From NCBI GenBank assembly GCA_015060905.1, contig SUXQ01000001.1, positions 1-64,000 of the forward strand: a DNA stretch of 64,000 nucleotides, in the 5' to 3' direction. The notes under the pieces were generated by a model that searched no databases, was not told the DNA's origin, and saw only the letters and a program-made list of their open reading frames with translations. Origin of the DNA: Bacteroidales bacterium (GTDB lineage Bacteria > Bacteroidota > Bacteroidia > Bacteroidales > Bacteroidaceae). Positions 11,350-21,186 of the stretch are shown piece after piece. Numbering within the stretch: the first letter of the stretch is position 1; every line of letters begins with the position of its first letter. Position numbers and translations under genes: made by a program.

Positions 11350-13119
11350 ATGAATAGATATAGGGCGATTTTTGTAACACTCGTTGTTGTGCTTGGAGCA
11401 ATTATGTTTCCGGCCTATTCGGCGTTACCCTCGTTCGATAGCTTGCCGACGGCCGACGACACAGTGGCGCGTCGTCGTGCATTCGACTACTATTATCTTC
11501 AGTCGCTTGCGCTTAAGGAGCAGGGCAGTCACGATGCGGCTCTTGAGATGTTAGAGCATTGTCTTTCCATAGACCCGGACGCTCCGGCTGTGTTGTTCGA
11601 ACTTTCCAACTACTATATGTATCTTGGGAAAAAGACCGAAGCGCTTGCTCTTATGCAGCGAGCGGTAAAAGAAGAACCCGGCAATTTCTGGTACAGGCAT
11701 ATTCTTGCGACAGCCTACGAAAATAGCGGGTTGCGCTCCGATGCAATAGCTGTGTACGAGAGTATGAGCAAGGATTTTCCTGCCAACAGCGAAATAAATC
11801 TTATGCTTGCGGGTTTTTACACCGAGGAGGGGCAATATGACAAGGCGATTGTTGCTCTTGATGATTATGAACGTAAAGAGGGCAAGAGCGAACAGATAAG
11901 TCTGCAGAAATACAATATCTGCATACTGATGCTGGATAGTGCCCGGGCTATTGAAGAGGTTGCGAAAATTGCAGCCGATTATCCCGATGACTTAAGGTTC
12001 AAGGTTCTTTTGGGTGACACGTACGAGCATTATAATAATTCTGCCCGAGCTTATGAAATTTATACAGAGGTGCTTGCGCAAGAGCCCGATAATCTTTCCG
12101 CACAACTGTCGTTGGTGGACTATTATAAGCATAATGGTGACAAGGAACAATTTATGGCAAGCATCGACACACTGTTGATGAATAAAAAGATGTCATCCTC
12201 GATGCGTTCGGAAATATTGGTTAATGTAATCACCGAGATTGAAAAATCCGGGGGCGATAGTCTGTATATAACAAACCTATGCGAACGCCTTATGACACAG
12301 CCTGTCGAGCAACTGCCAATATTATCCGTATACGCACAGTATCTTACCCATAAAAAGGCCGATGAAAAGGTTGTTTCTCCCCTGCTGTATAAGATGCTGT
12401 CTATCGAGCCGGAAAATAAGATGGCTCAGTTACAGCTTCTGAGCTACGCAATAGGACGCAAAGATTACTCCGAAATAATTGCCCGCAGCGACACAGCCAT
12501 ACAGTATAACCCCGAAATTCTTCAACTATACTACTATCGAGGAGTCGCATGTTACCAACTGAAAAAGAAACAAGAGGCTTTAAGCACTTTTCGTCGTGGG
12601 CTTGAATGTCGCAGCGAAGATAGCGACCCGGCTTTTGTTTCCGAGCTTTTTACCATCATCGGCGACACAGAGCACGAGCTTGGCAATCAGACGGCAACAA
12701 TAGAGGCCTACGACTCGGCGCTTGTATATAATCCTCGCAATATAGTAGTGTTGAACAATTACGCCTATTATCTTGCTCTCGATGGTGGCGACCTTGAAAA
12801 AGCCGAGGAGATGAGCCTGCGTACGATAAAAGAAGAGCCCGATAATCCCATTTATATTGATACATATATGTGGATACTCTTCATGCAGCAACGTTACGAG
12901 GAGGCAAAGGCTTACGCCGAGAAACTCATGCAGACAAACGACGAAATGAGTGCGGTGGAGTATAGTCATTGTGGCGATGTTTTTGCCATGTGTGGCGACA
13001 TTGAGCGTGCGGTAGAACTTTGGCTCGAGGCACAAAAGTTGGGTGACGAATCGAAGATTTTGAAACGTAAGATTAAGAAAAAGAAATATATAGCCGATGA
13101 TAAGAGAGGTAAAAAGTAA
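11350..13119 (+). CDS. Exported tetratricopeptide-repeat protein
   Basis: 589 residues with a hydrophobic N-terminal signal (about 5-24). Serial TPR helices follow: 'LALKEQGSHDAALEMLEHCLSIDPD' (near residue 55), a second repeat with 'KKTEALALMQRAVKEEPGN', and later ones near 'QEALSTFRRGLE' and 'YEEAKAYAEKLM'. TPR arrays mediate protein-protein contacts, here presumably in the periplasm. The C-terminus is strongly basic ('KRKIKKKKYIADDKRGKK'). Its last 23 bases overlap the next gene, a DUF4292-type lipoprotein, so the two are translationally linked. No enzymatic function can be assigned; a role in envelope assembly is inferred from the neighbours. Confidence 0.85.
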   Translation: MNRYRAIFVTLVVVLGAIMFPAYSALPSFDSLPTADDTVARRRAFDYYYLQSLALKEQGSHDAALEMLEHCLSIDPDAPAVLFELSNYYMYLGKKTEALALMQRAVKEEPGNFWYRHILATAYENSGLRSDAIAVYESMSKDFPANSEINLMLAGFYTEEGQYDKAIVALDDYERKEGKSEQISLQKYNICILMLDSARAIEEVAKIAADYPDDLRFKVLLGDTYEHYNNSARAYEIYTEVLAQEPDNLSAQLSLVDYYKHNGDKEQFMASIDTLLMNKKMSSSMRSEILVNVITEIEKSGGDSLYITNLCERLMTQPVEQLPILSVYAQYLTHKKADEKVVSPLLYKMLSIEPENKMAQLQLLSYAIGRKDYSEIIARSDTAIQYNPEILQLYYYRGVACYQLKKKQEALSTFRRGLECRSEDSDPAFVSELFTIIGDTEHELGNQTATIEAYDSALVYNPRNIVVLNNYAYYLALDGGDLEKAEEMSLRTIKEEPDNPIYIDTYMWILFMQQRYEEAKAYAEKLMQTNDEMSAVEYSHCGDVFAMCGDIERAVELWLEAQKLGDESKILKRKIKKKKYIADDKRGKK

Positions 13120-13921
13120 AATATACAATATAGTGGCAATGGTAGCAGTGCTGTTGCTTTTTTGGATGGTAAACGGTTGTGCCTCTTCAAAGAAAGGTGC
13201 TGTGGCGAGCGGCGTCTCAATAAAGGAACTGAAAAGCCTTCCGGCAGTAAACTCCGGCCTGTCCCACCTTTCGGCAAAAGTTAAACTGTCGGCAAGTGTA
13301 AGCGGCAAAGAATTCTCGGCAAACGGCAATGTGAAAATAAAGCGTGGCGAGGGCTTGCTTATAAGCATCAATGCTCTTGGCGGGCTGATAGAGGTTGCGC
13401 GCGTAGAAATGACTACCGAAAAGATGTTGCTCATCTATCGTTTGGGACGCGAATATGCCGAGGTTCGTTACAGCGACGTAGAGACTCTCGACCGTTTGGG
13501 AATAAACTACTCGATGCTCGAGGCTATATTGCTTAACGAACTTTTTACTTCCGATGGAAAATCGGTGGAAAAAGAGCTGTCGAAGATGGATGTGGAAGTT
13601 GCTAATGGCGAAATAATACTATCGACCGAGCGTAAAAATGGCATAAAGTATAGTTTCCATATAGAACAGAGTAGTGGATGCTTGCAGCTTACGCAGGGTG
13701 ACTATAATAACAAGGTTAATGTAAATTGCAATTATTCGGATTTTTCCGAGGTTGACGGACGCCTTTTCCCTCGCCTGATACGTTTCTCGGTGGCAAATTC
13801 CTCCTTGGAACTGAAGTTTACCAATATAAAGACCGATAATTTTAAATTAAACAGGACCACCGAACTATCGTCGTATAGAAAAGTGGATATTTCGACGCTG
13901 CTCAAAGGCATTAAATTTTAA
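13097..13921 (+). CDS. DUF4292-family lipoprotein
   Basis: 274 residues with a lipoprotein signal: hydrophobic stretch at 11-24, then 'MVNGC' with the lipidated Cys at 28. The body ('LSAKVKLSASVSGKEFSANGNVKIKRGEG') is beta-rich and resembles LolB/outer-membrane-lipoprotein-like DUF4292 proteins of Bacteroidetes. The start at 13097 overlaps the TPR gene in a different frame. That start gives the complete signal peptide; no other in-frame ATG does. It is followed by the EnvC-like gene after 24 bp. A role in lipoprotein or envelope handling is suggested by fold class and context only. Confidence 0.75.
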   Translation: MIREVKSKIYNIVAMVAVLLLFWMVNGCASSKKGAVASGVSIKELKSLPAVNSGLSHLSAKVKLSASVSGKEFSANGNVKIKRGEGLLISINALGGLIEVARVEMTTEKMLLIYRLGREYAEVRYSDVETLDRLGINYSMLEAILLNELFTSDGKSVEKELSKMDVEVANGEIILSTERKNGIKYSFHIEQSSGCLQLTQGDYNNKVNVNCNYSDFSEVDGRLFPRLIRFSVANSSLELKFTNIKTDNFKLNRTTELSSYRKVDISTLLKGIKF

Positions 13922-13945
13922 AAGCAAAAAAGGGGAATAATAAAT

Positions 13946-15256
13946 ATGTTGGCAAAGAGGATATTCTTTATATTGTTGCTGCTGTCTGTCGTGTGTACCG
14001 TATGGTCGCAACAACAGACGGTGAAAGAGATGCGCAGCCGTGTGAGCAGTTTGCAGCAGCAGATAAAGGAGAAAGAGCGTATATTGCTTTCCTCGGAGAA
14101 GGATGTTGCTTCTAAACTGAAAAACCTTAATCTGCTTACGGCGCGTGTCGGTGAGCAAAAATCGCTGATTGCACTTTTGAGCAAAGAGGTTGCGGCCATC
14201 GACAAAGAGATTTCCTCGCTTACGGCAGCACTCGCGCGCGACGAGGCGCGTGTCGAAAAATCAAAGGACGAATATGCTGCGGCTCTTCGCAGGGCGCGTC
14301 GTTACGGCTCCTTGCAGGATAAGTTGCTCTTCATAATATCAGCCGATGATTTTAATTCCCTGCTCCATCGTTACCGTTACGCGCGTGAGTATATGAATGC
14401 TCACCGCAAGCTCGCCGACGAACTTAAAGAGAAAATAGCGGCTCTCGAACTTAAACGTGCCGAGGTTGAAAAGGTGCGTGCAAGCAAGGTGGCCTCTCTC
14501 GAGGAGCAGAAAAAGGAGCAACAGACGCTGAAAAAACTCGAGGACAAGCAACGTTCCCTTGTTGCCGAACTTAAACGCGAGAATAAAAAAGTAGAGAAGG
14601 AACTTGCACGTCAGCGCAAAGAGCTTAACAAACTGAATACAGCCATCGAGCGTGAGATTGAGCGTGAGATTGAGGCTCGTCGTCTCGCCGAACTTGCAGC
14701 AGCAAAGAAGAAAAAAGAGGTTGCGGTTAAAAAAGACAATAAGACAACTGCAAAGAAAAAAACAACCGACGAGCCTGCACCCAAAGTGCAACGTCGCGAA
14801 AAACAGATTGTAAACACCAACAGCAAGGGTATGCAGAAGCTTACCGGCTCTTTTCTGCAAAATAAAGGACGTCTGCCGTCACCCATCACCGGTCCCTGTA
14901 TGGTTGTAGGCTCTTTCGGTCCGCAACGGGGAGTCGAGGGTAAGGGTAACGTTCGCATAGATTACGGCGGAATAACCCTGCAAGGCGAGCGTGGAGCAAA
15001 GGCGCGTGCAGTGTTCAAAGGCGTAGTAACCTCGGTCGTTCGCGCCGGAGATTTTGCCTTTGTTATTGTGCGCCACGGAAAATACCTGACAGTATATTGT
15101 AAATTACAAAATATAAAAGTCAGTCAGGGCGACGAGGTTGATACAGGCGATATTCTTGCCGAGGTTGCCACCGATGCTTCCGGAGCAACGACCCTGCTTT
15201 TCCAGATACGCAACGAAAAGGAAAAGCTTAACCCCCGTCCTTGGTTGAATCTATAA
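13946..15256 (+). CDS. EnvC-like murein hydrolase activator (degenerate LytM/M23 domain)
   Basis: 436 residues: signal peptide (1-22, ending near 'VWSQQQ'), a long coiled coil (about 25-250, very rich in Lys, Glu and Arg), a basic linker (about 250-280), and a C-terminal LytM fold (about 300-436). Active M23 enzymes keep an HxxxD and an HxH zinc site. Here the equivalent segments read 'VRIDYGGI' and 'VRHGKYLTVYCKL', so at least one His of each site is missing. That is the EnvC pattern: a periplasmic activator of amidases at division rather than an enzyme. The partner amidase is not in the window. Confidence 0.85.
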   Translation: MLAKRIFFILLLLSVVCTVWSQQQTVKEMRSRVSSLQQQIKEKERILLSSEKDVASKLKNLNLLTARVGEQKSLIALLSKEVAAIDKEISSLTAALARDEARVEKSKDEYAAALRRARRYGSLQDKLLFIISADDFNSLLHRYRYAREYMNAHRKLADELKEKIAALELKRAEVEKVRASKVASLEEQKKEQQTLKKLEDKQRSLVAELKRENKKVEKELARQRKELNKLNTAIEREIEREIEARRLAELAAAKKKKEVAVKKDNKTTAKKKTTDEPAPKVQRREKQIVNTNSKGMQKLTGSFLQNKGRLPSPITGPCMVVGSFGPQRGVEGKGNVRIDYGGITLQGERGAKARAVFKGVVTSVVRAGDFAFVIVRHGKYLTVYCKLQNIKVSQGDEVDTGDILAEVATDASGATTLLFQIRNEKEKLNPRPWLNL

Positions 15257-15284
15257 TTTTTGATGCTTGTAGGAAAATAACATT

Positions 15285-15899
15285 ATGAAAAGCACAATTT
15301 TAAAAAAAACGCTCCTTTTTATATTCTCGTTGTTTGCAGTAGCCACTCTGCACAGCCAGATATTGGATGGAACAGTGCAGTCCGCACGTTTCCGCGTATC
15401 GCTGCCCGCCACATTCAATTTTGACGATGGCTCTGTAAACTCCTCGCCCTATGTAAGCTACAAGCAAGATATTCTTCCGTTTATAAAGGGTGCGGTCTTT
15501 GCGCAATACAACATTAAGCAAGAGGCTTTTGTCCCTCAGTTGTGGGTGGAATTTTCGGCTGCGAAAAAATACTATCTTCTCTCCCGTTCAATCTATAATA
15601 CCCGCACCGGAAAATACTCTCATGGCCTTGCTGCAACAATAAAGTTGCCGCGCAATCTGTCGATAGATGCCACGTGGGACAATATGTTTCAACAGGTAGG
15701 TACACAAAAGATTGACCGCTTCCAGATGGTGGGTGGGTACATAAACAGACGCTTCATCGCTAATGCCGGTTACTCAATGCTCTATAAAAAAGGCATTGTA
15801 GCCAACCTGCGACTGATATTCTGCCCTGCATACTTCCTGCAAATGAAATACGACGGCGGTCAAAATTCATTCACCCTGACGTCGTACATAAATTTATAG
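15285..15899 (+). CDS. Small exported protein, beta-rich, unknown function
   Basis: 204 residues with a clear signal peptide ('TLLFIFSLFAVATLHSQ', cleavage near 25). The mature part has alternating polar and hydrophobic segments rich in Tyr and Phe ('RFQMVGGYINRRFIANAGYS', 'SFTLTSYINL'), consistent with a small outer-membrane barrel or periplasmic beta protein. I do not recognise the family. It lies 28 bp after the EnvC-like gene on the same strand and is followed by a terminator, so it is probably the last gene of the dut-envelope unit. Confidence 0.7.
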   Translation: MKSTILKKTLLFIFSLFAVATLHSQILDGTVQSARFRVSLPATFNFDDGSVNSSPYVSYKQDILPFIKGAVFAQYNIKQEAFVPQLWVEFSAAKKYYLLSRSIYNTRTGKYSHGLAATIKLPRNLSIDATWDNMFQQVGTQKIDRFQMVGGYINRRFIANAGYSMLYKKGIVANLRLIFCPAYFLQMKYDGGQNSFTLTSYINL

Positions 15900-15921
15900 A
15901 GTCTTTATAGGAAATGATGCT

Positions 15922-15958
15922 AAAAGTAGCGAGAATGTTTTAATTTCTCGCCACTTTT
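15922..15958. terminator. Bidirectional terminator between convergent genes
   Basis: AAAAGTAGCGAGA (15922-15934) and TCTCGCCACTTTT (15946-15958) form a 13-bp stem with one mismatch. A-rich and U-rich flanks sit on the two sides. It lies between the plus-strand exported protein and the minus-strand protease gene. Confidence 0.75.
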
Positions 15959-16024
15959 CTTTGTAGCCCTTCATTCATTGCTTCGCAATCGTAAAGTTAG
16001 AAAATGTCGGAAGTTCCATGTTTT

Positions 16025-17632
16025 TTACTTTCTCTTTTTCATCAGCAGGGCGTCTGTGTCGCGTTCTTTTATAAGTTCCAATGCCTTGTTCACAATGTCG
16101 TCACTTTCATTTATAATCTGAAAGTATTCGCTCATGTTCCACAGGTCGCGTGCGAGCAGTGCTTTCATCTGTCTGCGTATTTGTGGCAGTGATTTTTCAT
16201 ATTCTGCTTCGTCTTTCAATTTTACACTGTCGCGCAGAGCTTGGTTGCGCAGACGTGAAAGAAGCTCTTCGTTTACTTCGAACTTATTTTTGTACTCCTC
16301 GAATGTGGGGTATTCTTTGTGCATTGCGTCGCGTTTGTCGTCAAGGTAGCGCAGGGTTGTCTGTATGATTGTTCCCTTGCGTACAAGTTCGCGGTGGTAT
16401 TTTGTGTATTTTGTTGTGTCGAGCGATACAAAATAGTCGGGCATTATGCCTCCGCCACCGTAGACGGGGCGTTTCAGACGTTTGGTGAATACTTTCAGCG
16501 AGTCGGGGAAGTGTATGCTATCTTCGCTTGTAAGTTCGCCGTGGTTGTAACGTTTCATCAGGTCGTCGCGGTATTGTATTGAGTCGCCGTATGGCTTTTG
16601 TATGTTGCGTCCCGAAGGGGTGTAGTATCGTGCAATAGTCAGACGTATCATTGAGCCGTCGGGAAGGTCGAAGGGGCGTTGCACAAGGCCTTTGCCGAAG
16701 CTGCGGCGCCCCACGATTATTCCTCTGTCCCAATCCTGTATCGCGCCCGAGAGAATCTCGGCGGCCGAGGCGGTATTTTCGTCTATAAGTACAACGACTT
16801 TCCCTTTGCCGAATCTTCCGCCACCTTTGGCAATGTAGTCGTAGCGAGGGAATACTCGTCCCTGTGTGTAAACTATAAGCTCATTTTGGTTCAGAAATTC
16901 GTTGGCAATGTCCACCGATGCTTGCAGCAGTCCTCCGCCGTTGCTCTGAAGGTCGAGCACAAGGTCTTTCATTCCTTGCTTTTGCAGTGAGTCGAGCTTG
17001 GTGACAAATTCTTCATGGGTCTTTTGTCCGAAGCTCGAGATGCGTATGTAGCCTCTTTTTTTGTCCAGCATATAGGCTGCGTCTATTGTGGTGGTGGAAA
17101 TTTTGTCGCGCACAATGTCAAAGGGTATAAGATTGCTTACGCCGCGACGCATTACCTCTATATGTACTTTTGTTCCTTTCTTTCCACGCAGACGACGCAT
17201 AATGTCGTAGCGGTTCATTTTTACTCCCGCAATTGTAGTGTCGTCCACCGTAATTATACGATCGCCGGCAATTATTCCTGCCTTTTCGGACGGCCCGTTG
17301 ACTGTTGGTTGTATCACAACCAATGTGTCATCCACCATATTGAACTGTACGCCGATTCCGTCGAAATTTCCTTGCATCGACTCCATAAGGCTTTTAACCT
17401 CTTTGGGGTCGGAGTAGGTCGAGTGGGGGTCGAGCTGTTTAAGCATGGATTTAATGCCCTCTTCTACCATTTTTGCCTCTTGCACGCTGTCTACGTAGAA
17501 ACGGGTGATGACATTTTCGGTAATCATCAGCTTGTTAAGTTGCTCGGGGATTGCTGTGCGTTTTTTGTCGCCTTGTGCCACCAACATCAGCGGGGCGAGC
17601 ATCAGATATATGATAATTGCTGTTTTTTTCAT
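16025..17632 (-). CDS. Carboxyl-terminal processing protease (S41 family)
   Basis: A 535-residue periplasmic serine protease with an N-terminal signal (1-20), an N-terminal helical region, a PDZ domain (about 88-165, 'GNFDGIGVQF...GPSEKAGIIAGDRI') and the S41 catalytic core. The Ser-Lys dyad is S289 in 'DENTASAAEILSGA' and K314 in 'GRRSFGKGLVQ', with the 25-residue spacing seen in Tsp/CtpA. The substrate-channel motif 'DLVLDLQSNGGGLLQ' is present. Such proteases trim C-termini of envelope proteins. It is the last gene of a five-gene minus-strand operon, 9 bp after coaD. Confidence 0.93.
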   Translation of the reverse strand: MKKTAIIIYLMLAPLMLVAQGDKKRTAIPEQLNKLMITENVITRFYVDSVQEAKMVEEGIKSMLKQLDPHSTYSDPKEVKSLMESMQGNFDGIGVQFNMVDDTLVVIQPTVNGPSEKAGIIAGDRIITVDDTTIAGVKMNRYDIMRRLRGKKGTKVHIEVMRRGVSNLIPFDIVRDKISTTTIDAAYMLDKKRGYIRISSFGQKTHEEFVTKLDSLQKQGMKDLVLDLQSNGGGLLQASVDIANEFLNQNELIVYTQGRVFPRYDYIAKGGGRFGKGKVVVLIDENTASAAEILSGAIQDWDRGIIVGRRSFGKGLVQRPFDLPDGSMIRLTIARYYTPSGRNIQKPYGDSIQYRDDLMKRYNHGELTSEDSIHFPDSLKVFTKRLKRPVYGGGGIMPDYFVSLDTTKYTKYHRELVRKGTIIQTTLRYLDDKRDAMHKEYPTFEEYKNKFEVNEELLSRLRNQALRDSVKLKDEAEYEKSLPQIRRQMKALLARDLWNMSEYFQIINESDDIVNKALELIKERDTDALLMKKRK

Positions 17633-17641
17633 CTTTTTTAT

Positions 17642-18082
17642 TTATGGTAAAAATTTGCTTACGTCTTTTCCGTAGCTCATAAGTTCGCGTACGGCACTGC
17701 TGCTTATTGCTGCGTATTGTGGCTCGCAGGGCAGTATTATTGTCTCAATTCCGCTTATTTCGCGGTTAAGGTCGGCAAGGTCGCGCTCATATTCAAAGTC
17801 CTTTACGCTGCGCACTCCGCGCAGCAGGCAGCATGCGCCCTGTTCCCGGGCAAAATCTGCTGTCAGCCCCTCGTATGTGACAACCTCCACCCGTGGCTCG
17901 TCGGCGTATATGCGGGCGATATTTTCGACACGCTTTTCGGCGTCTGTTTGCGAGGCTTTTGCGTTGTTGCGGCCTATTGCTATTATTATTTTGTCGAACA
18001 TTGCCATTGCTCTTTTCACTATCGAATGGTGTCCGATGGTGTATGGGTCGAATGTGCCGGCAAATAGAGCTGTTTTTTTCAT
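17642..18082 (-). CDS. coaD: Pantetheine-phosphate adenylyltransferase
   Basis: Catalyses the fourth step of CoA synthesis: ATP plus 4'-phosphopantetheine gives dephospho-CoA. The 146-residue protein has the nucleotidyltransferase signature 'TFDPYTIGHHSI' (T15-x-G17-H18) and the C-terminal 'ISSSAVREL' block. Length is slightly shorter than typical (about 155-160). It sits 9 bp after the topoisomerase gene and 9 bp before the S41 protease. Confidence 0.96.
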   Translation of the reverse strand: MKKTALFAGTFDPYTIGHHSIVKRAMAMFDKIIIAIGRNNAKASQTDAEKRVENIARIYADEPRVEVVTYEGLTADFAREQGACCLLRGVRSVKDFEYERDLADLNREISGIETIILPCEPQYAAISSSAVRELMSYGKDVSKFLP

Positions 18083-18091
18083 TTTCTTTTT

Positions 18092-20029
18092 TTATTCTTC
18101 GTTAGTCTTGTCCTCTTCGACAACAAGATTGTCGATGATGAAATTCTGTCGCTCCATGCTGTTCTTACCCATGTAGTAACAGAGAAGGTCGTCCACTTTG
18201 TCGTCCTTGTGCATGGTTACCTGCTCCAGACGAATGTCTGCGCCTATGAAATTGCGGAATTCATCGGGGGAAATTTCTCCCAATCCTTTGAATCGTGTAA
18301 TTTCGGGGTTGGGCGATAGTTTTTCTATTGCTTTTATGCGCTCCTCTTCGTTGTAACAGTATATTGTTTCAAAGTCGCCTTTCTGTTTCTCGCCGTCGGC
18401 AGCTTTTTTGCCACGTGCGGCCTTGCGCTTGTTGCGCACGCGGAACAGTGGGGTTTGCAATATGTAAACATGTCCTTTCTTGATAAGTTCGGGGAAGAAT
18501 TGCAGAAAGAATGTTATAAGCAGCAGACGTATGTGCATTCCATCGACGTCGGCGTCGGTTGCTACAATCACTTTGTTGTAGCGCAGTCCTTCGAGCCCCT
18601 CTTCTATGTTCAGTGCTGCTTGCAGCAGGTTAAATTCCTCATTCTGGTAAACTACGGCGCGGCTCAGCCCATAGGTGTTCAGTGGCTTTCCGCGCAGACT
18701 GAACACTGCTTGTGTGTTTGTGTCGCGGCTTTTTGTTATTGAGCCGCTTGCCGAGTCGCCCTCGGTGATGAATATGCAGCTCTCCTCTTGACGGTCGCCT
18801 TTGGGGTCGTTAAGGTGTATGCGACAGTCGCGCAGTTTGCGGTTGTGCAGGTTCACCTTTTTAGCCTTTTCGCGTGCCTGTTTGGCAAGTCCCGAAAGTT
18901 CCTTGCGCTCTTTCTCTGATGCGGTTATCTTGCGCAACATTTCCTCGCTGATGTCCGGATTTTTGTGCAGAAAGTTGTCAAGCTCCACTTTTATAAAGTC
19001 GCCGATGAACTTCTTTACACTGATGCCTCCGGGTGCCATGTATAATGAACCTAATTTCACTTTTGTCTGGCTCTCGAATACCGGCTCTTCCACGTTTACG
19101 GCTATTGCTGCTACAATGCCGTTGCGTATGTCGCTGTATTCAAAGTTTTTGGCTGTGAAAAAATCGTGTATGGTCGATGCGACAAGCTCTTTGAACGCAC
19201 TTTGGTGTGTTCCGCCTTGCGGAGTGTGCTGTCCGTTTACAAAGGAGTAGTACTCCTCGCCATACTGTTCGGCGTGTGTTATTGCAATCTCAATATCCTC
19301 GCCCTTAAGGTGTATTATGGGGTAGAGACCCTCGCTGGTCATATTGTCTGTCAGAAGGTCGGCAAGGCCGTTGCGCGAGAGTATGCGTTTGCCGTTGTAA
19401 AGTATCGTCAGGCCTGTGTTCAGGTAGGTGTAGTTGCGCAGCATCGTTTCTATGAACGCCGGGCGAAACTCGTAGTTGGCGAAAAGTTCATTGTCGGGGG
19501 TGAAGGAAATATATGTTCCATTTTCGTCGCTTGTCTTTTCGGTGCGGTCGTCGATGAGTATGCCTTTCTCGAATATTACGCTGCGTACGACTCCTTCGCG
19601 GTAGCTACGTACCTCGAATCGGCTGCTGGTTGCGTTTACGGCTTTTATGCCGACGCCGTTGAGTCCCACAGATTTTTTAAATGCCTTACTGTCGTATTTT
19701 CCTCCGGTGTTCAGTCGGCTGACAGCCTCTACCAGCTTGCCTTGCGGAATCCCTCGGCCATAGTCGCGCACAGTGACACTTTTGTTCTCTGTAATGTCAA
19801 TCTCTATGCGCTTGCCCGAATTCATCTTAAACTCGTCGATGCTGTTGTCGATTACCTCTTTCAGAAGCACGTAGATTCCATCGTCATTCTGCGAGCCGTC
19901 GCCCAATTTTCCTATATACATCCCCGGACGGGTACGTATATGTTCCATGTCATTCAGGTGGCGTATGTTGTCCTCGGTATATGCCACCGTCTCTTGTGTG
20001 TTGTTCTCGAGAAATATATTTTCGTCCAT
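18092..20029 (-). CDS. parE: Type IIA topoisomerase subunit B (topoisomerase IV ParE-like)
   Basis: 645 residues with the full GHKL-transducer-TOPRIM layout. ATP-binding motifs are '[10 protein letters not shown]', 'DYGRGIPQG' and '[13 protein letters not shown]'. TOPRIM metal motifs are 'EGDSASGSI' and '[13 protein letters not shown]', and the C-terminal '[14 protein letters not shown]' is present. It lacks the roughly 160-residue insertion of some GyrB proteins, fitting ParE. It pairs with ParC to decatenate chromosomes, but no ParC/GyrA gene lies in the window. A second choice would be GyrB; the short length and context favour ParE. Confidence 0.9.
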   Translation of the reverse strand: MDENIFLENNTQETVAYTEDNIRHLNDMEHIRTRPGMYIGKLGDGSQNDDGIYVLLKEVIDNSIDEFKMNSGKRIEIDITENKSVTVRDYGRGIPQGKLVEAVSRLNTGGKYDSKAFKKSVGLNGVGIKAVNATSSRFEVRSYREGVVRSVIFEKGILIDDRTEKTSDENGTYISFTPDNELFANYEFRPAFIETMLRNYTYLNTGLTILYNGKRILSRNGLADLLTDNMTSEGLYPIIHLKGEDIEIAITHAEQYGEEYYSFVNGQHTPQGGTHQSAFKELVASTIHDFFTAKNFEYSDIRNGIVAAIAVNVEEPVFESQTKVKLGSLYMAPGGISVKKFIGDFIKVELDNFLHKNPDISEEMLRKITASEKERKELSGLAKQAREKAKKVNLHNRKLRDCRIHLNDPKGDRQEESCIFITEGDSASGSITKSRDTNTQAVFSLRGKPLNTYGLSRAVVYQNEEFNLLQAALNIEEGLEGLRYNKVIVATDADVDGMHIRLLLITFFLQFFPELIKKGHVYILQTPLFRVRNKRKAARGKKAADGEKQKGDFETIYCYNEEERIKAIEKLSPNPEITRFKGLGEISPDEFRNFIGADIRLEQVTMHKDDKVDDLLCYYMGKNSMERQNFIIDNLVVEEDKTNEE

Positions 20030-20034
20030 CTGAT

Positions 20035-21171
20035 TTAATCTTTTATGCTTTTTTTGTATGCGCGGCGACGTTTGTGTTGTTCTTTTTCAAAAAACTCCCA
20101 CTGTGCCTGTACTTTTTCGTTACTCTCAAGTTCGGGGTTGCTTTCTATGTCTTTGAATCCCATTTTTATGTAGTTGGGAAGAATTTCGTTTATGATTATT
20201 GCGTTCACGCCCTTACCTTGATACTCGGGGTCTATTGCCACGATAAGAAAATCGAGGCGGGTGGGGCGTTTCACAAACAGGGCTTTTACAATGTGAACCC
20301 ACCCGAATGGGAAGAGCTTTCCTTTGGCTTTTTGCAGTGCCTCGGCAAGCGAAGCGATGGTGATGCCCACGCCTACTAACTTGTCGTTCTTGTCGGTGAT
20401 GAGTGCTATCATGCGTCTGTCCACAAGCGGCAGATACATTTTTATGTATTGCTCTATTTGTCGGTCGTTCAGTGGCGAAAAGCCGTATAAGGGTGCGTAG
20501 CTTTTGTTTATAAGCTCGAAAATCTCTTTTCCGTAGCGACGCTCAAGCTCGCGGTTGGACTTGAATTTTGCCGATTTTAACCCGAATCTTTTTTCAACCA
20601 TGCTTGCTATGCGCTCAAATTTTTCGGGCACCGCGTCGGGTACTTTGAAAAGAAATTCTATCCAGTCGGTATCTTTTTCGTAACCTAATTTTTCTATGTG
20701 ACGGGGGTAGTAGGGGTAGTTGTAGATGGTGGCCATTGTACTTATACGGTCGAACCCATCGACGAGCATTCCTTCGGGGTCAAGGTCGGTGAAGCCTAAT
20801 GGCCCCTGTATTTCGCTCATGCCTCGTTCGCGCCCCCACTGTTCCACTGTGTCGAGCAGGGCTTTTGAAACATCTTCGTCGTCTATAAAGTCTATCCATC
20901 CGAAACGAACGGCTTTTATGTTCCATTTTTTGTTGGCGCGTTTGTTGATGATGGCTGCAACGCGTCCGACTATTTTCCCGTCGCGTATGGCAAGGAAATA
21001 TTCTGCCTCGCAAAATTCAAATGCAGCGTTACGCTTGTGCTCGAGTGTATTAAGCATGTCCTCGTACAGGTCGGGTACCGAGTAGGGATTATCTTTGTAC
21101 AACTCGTAGTTGAAACGGATAAATTGTTTCAACTCTTTTCGTGTTTTTACCGGTATAATGGTTACTGCCAT
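20035..21171 (-). CDS. GNAT-fold acyltransferase of unknown substrate
   Basis: 378 residues, larger than a single GNAT domain. The N-terminal half has '[19 protein letters not shown]' and the C-terminal half a clear acyl-CoA binding region ('[20 protein letters not shown]', an R/Q-x-x-G-x-G/A-type loop), so it may be a tandem GNAT. The segment '[18 protein letters not shown]' is typical of a family widespread in Bacteroidetes and annotated only as N-acetyltransferase. It lies between the antiporter (15 bp upstream) and parE (5 bp downstream). Substrate unknown. Confidence 0.8.
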   Translation of the reverse strand: MAVTIIPVKTRKELKQFIRFNYELYKDNPYSVPDLYEDMLNTLEHKRNAAFEFCEAEYFLAIRDGKIVGRVAAIINKRANKKWNIKAVRFGWIDFIDDEDVSKALLDTVEQWGRERGMSEIQGPLGFTDLDPEGMLVDGFDRISTMATIYNYPYYPRHIEKLGYEKDTDWIEFLFKVPDAVPEKFERIASMVEKRFGLKSAKFKSNRELERRYGKEIFELINKSYAPLYGFSPLNDRQIEQYIKMYLPLVDRRMIALITDKNDKLVGVGITIASLAEALQKAKGKLFPFGWVHIVKALFVKRPTRLDFLIVAIDPEYQGKGVNAIIINEILPNYIKMGFKDIESNPELESNEKVQAQWEFFEKEQHKRRRAYKKSIKD

Positions 21172-21186
21172 CTTTTGTGTAAGTGT

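Noticed and set aside
19166..20038. 290-codon plus-strand open frame opposite the parE gene
   Set aside because: Its protein has no recognisable motif and a composition typical of an antisense shadow. The minus strand carries complete topoisomerase motifs over the same bases.
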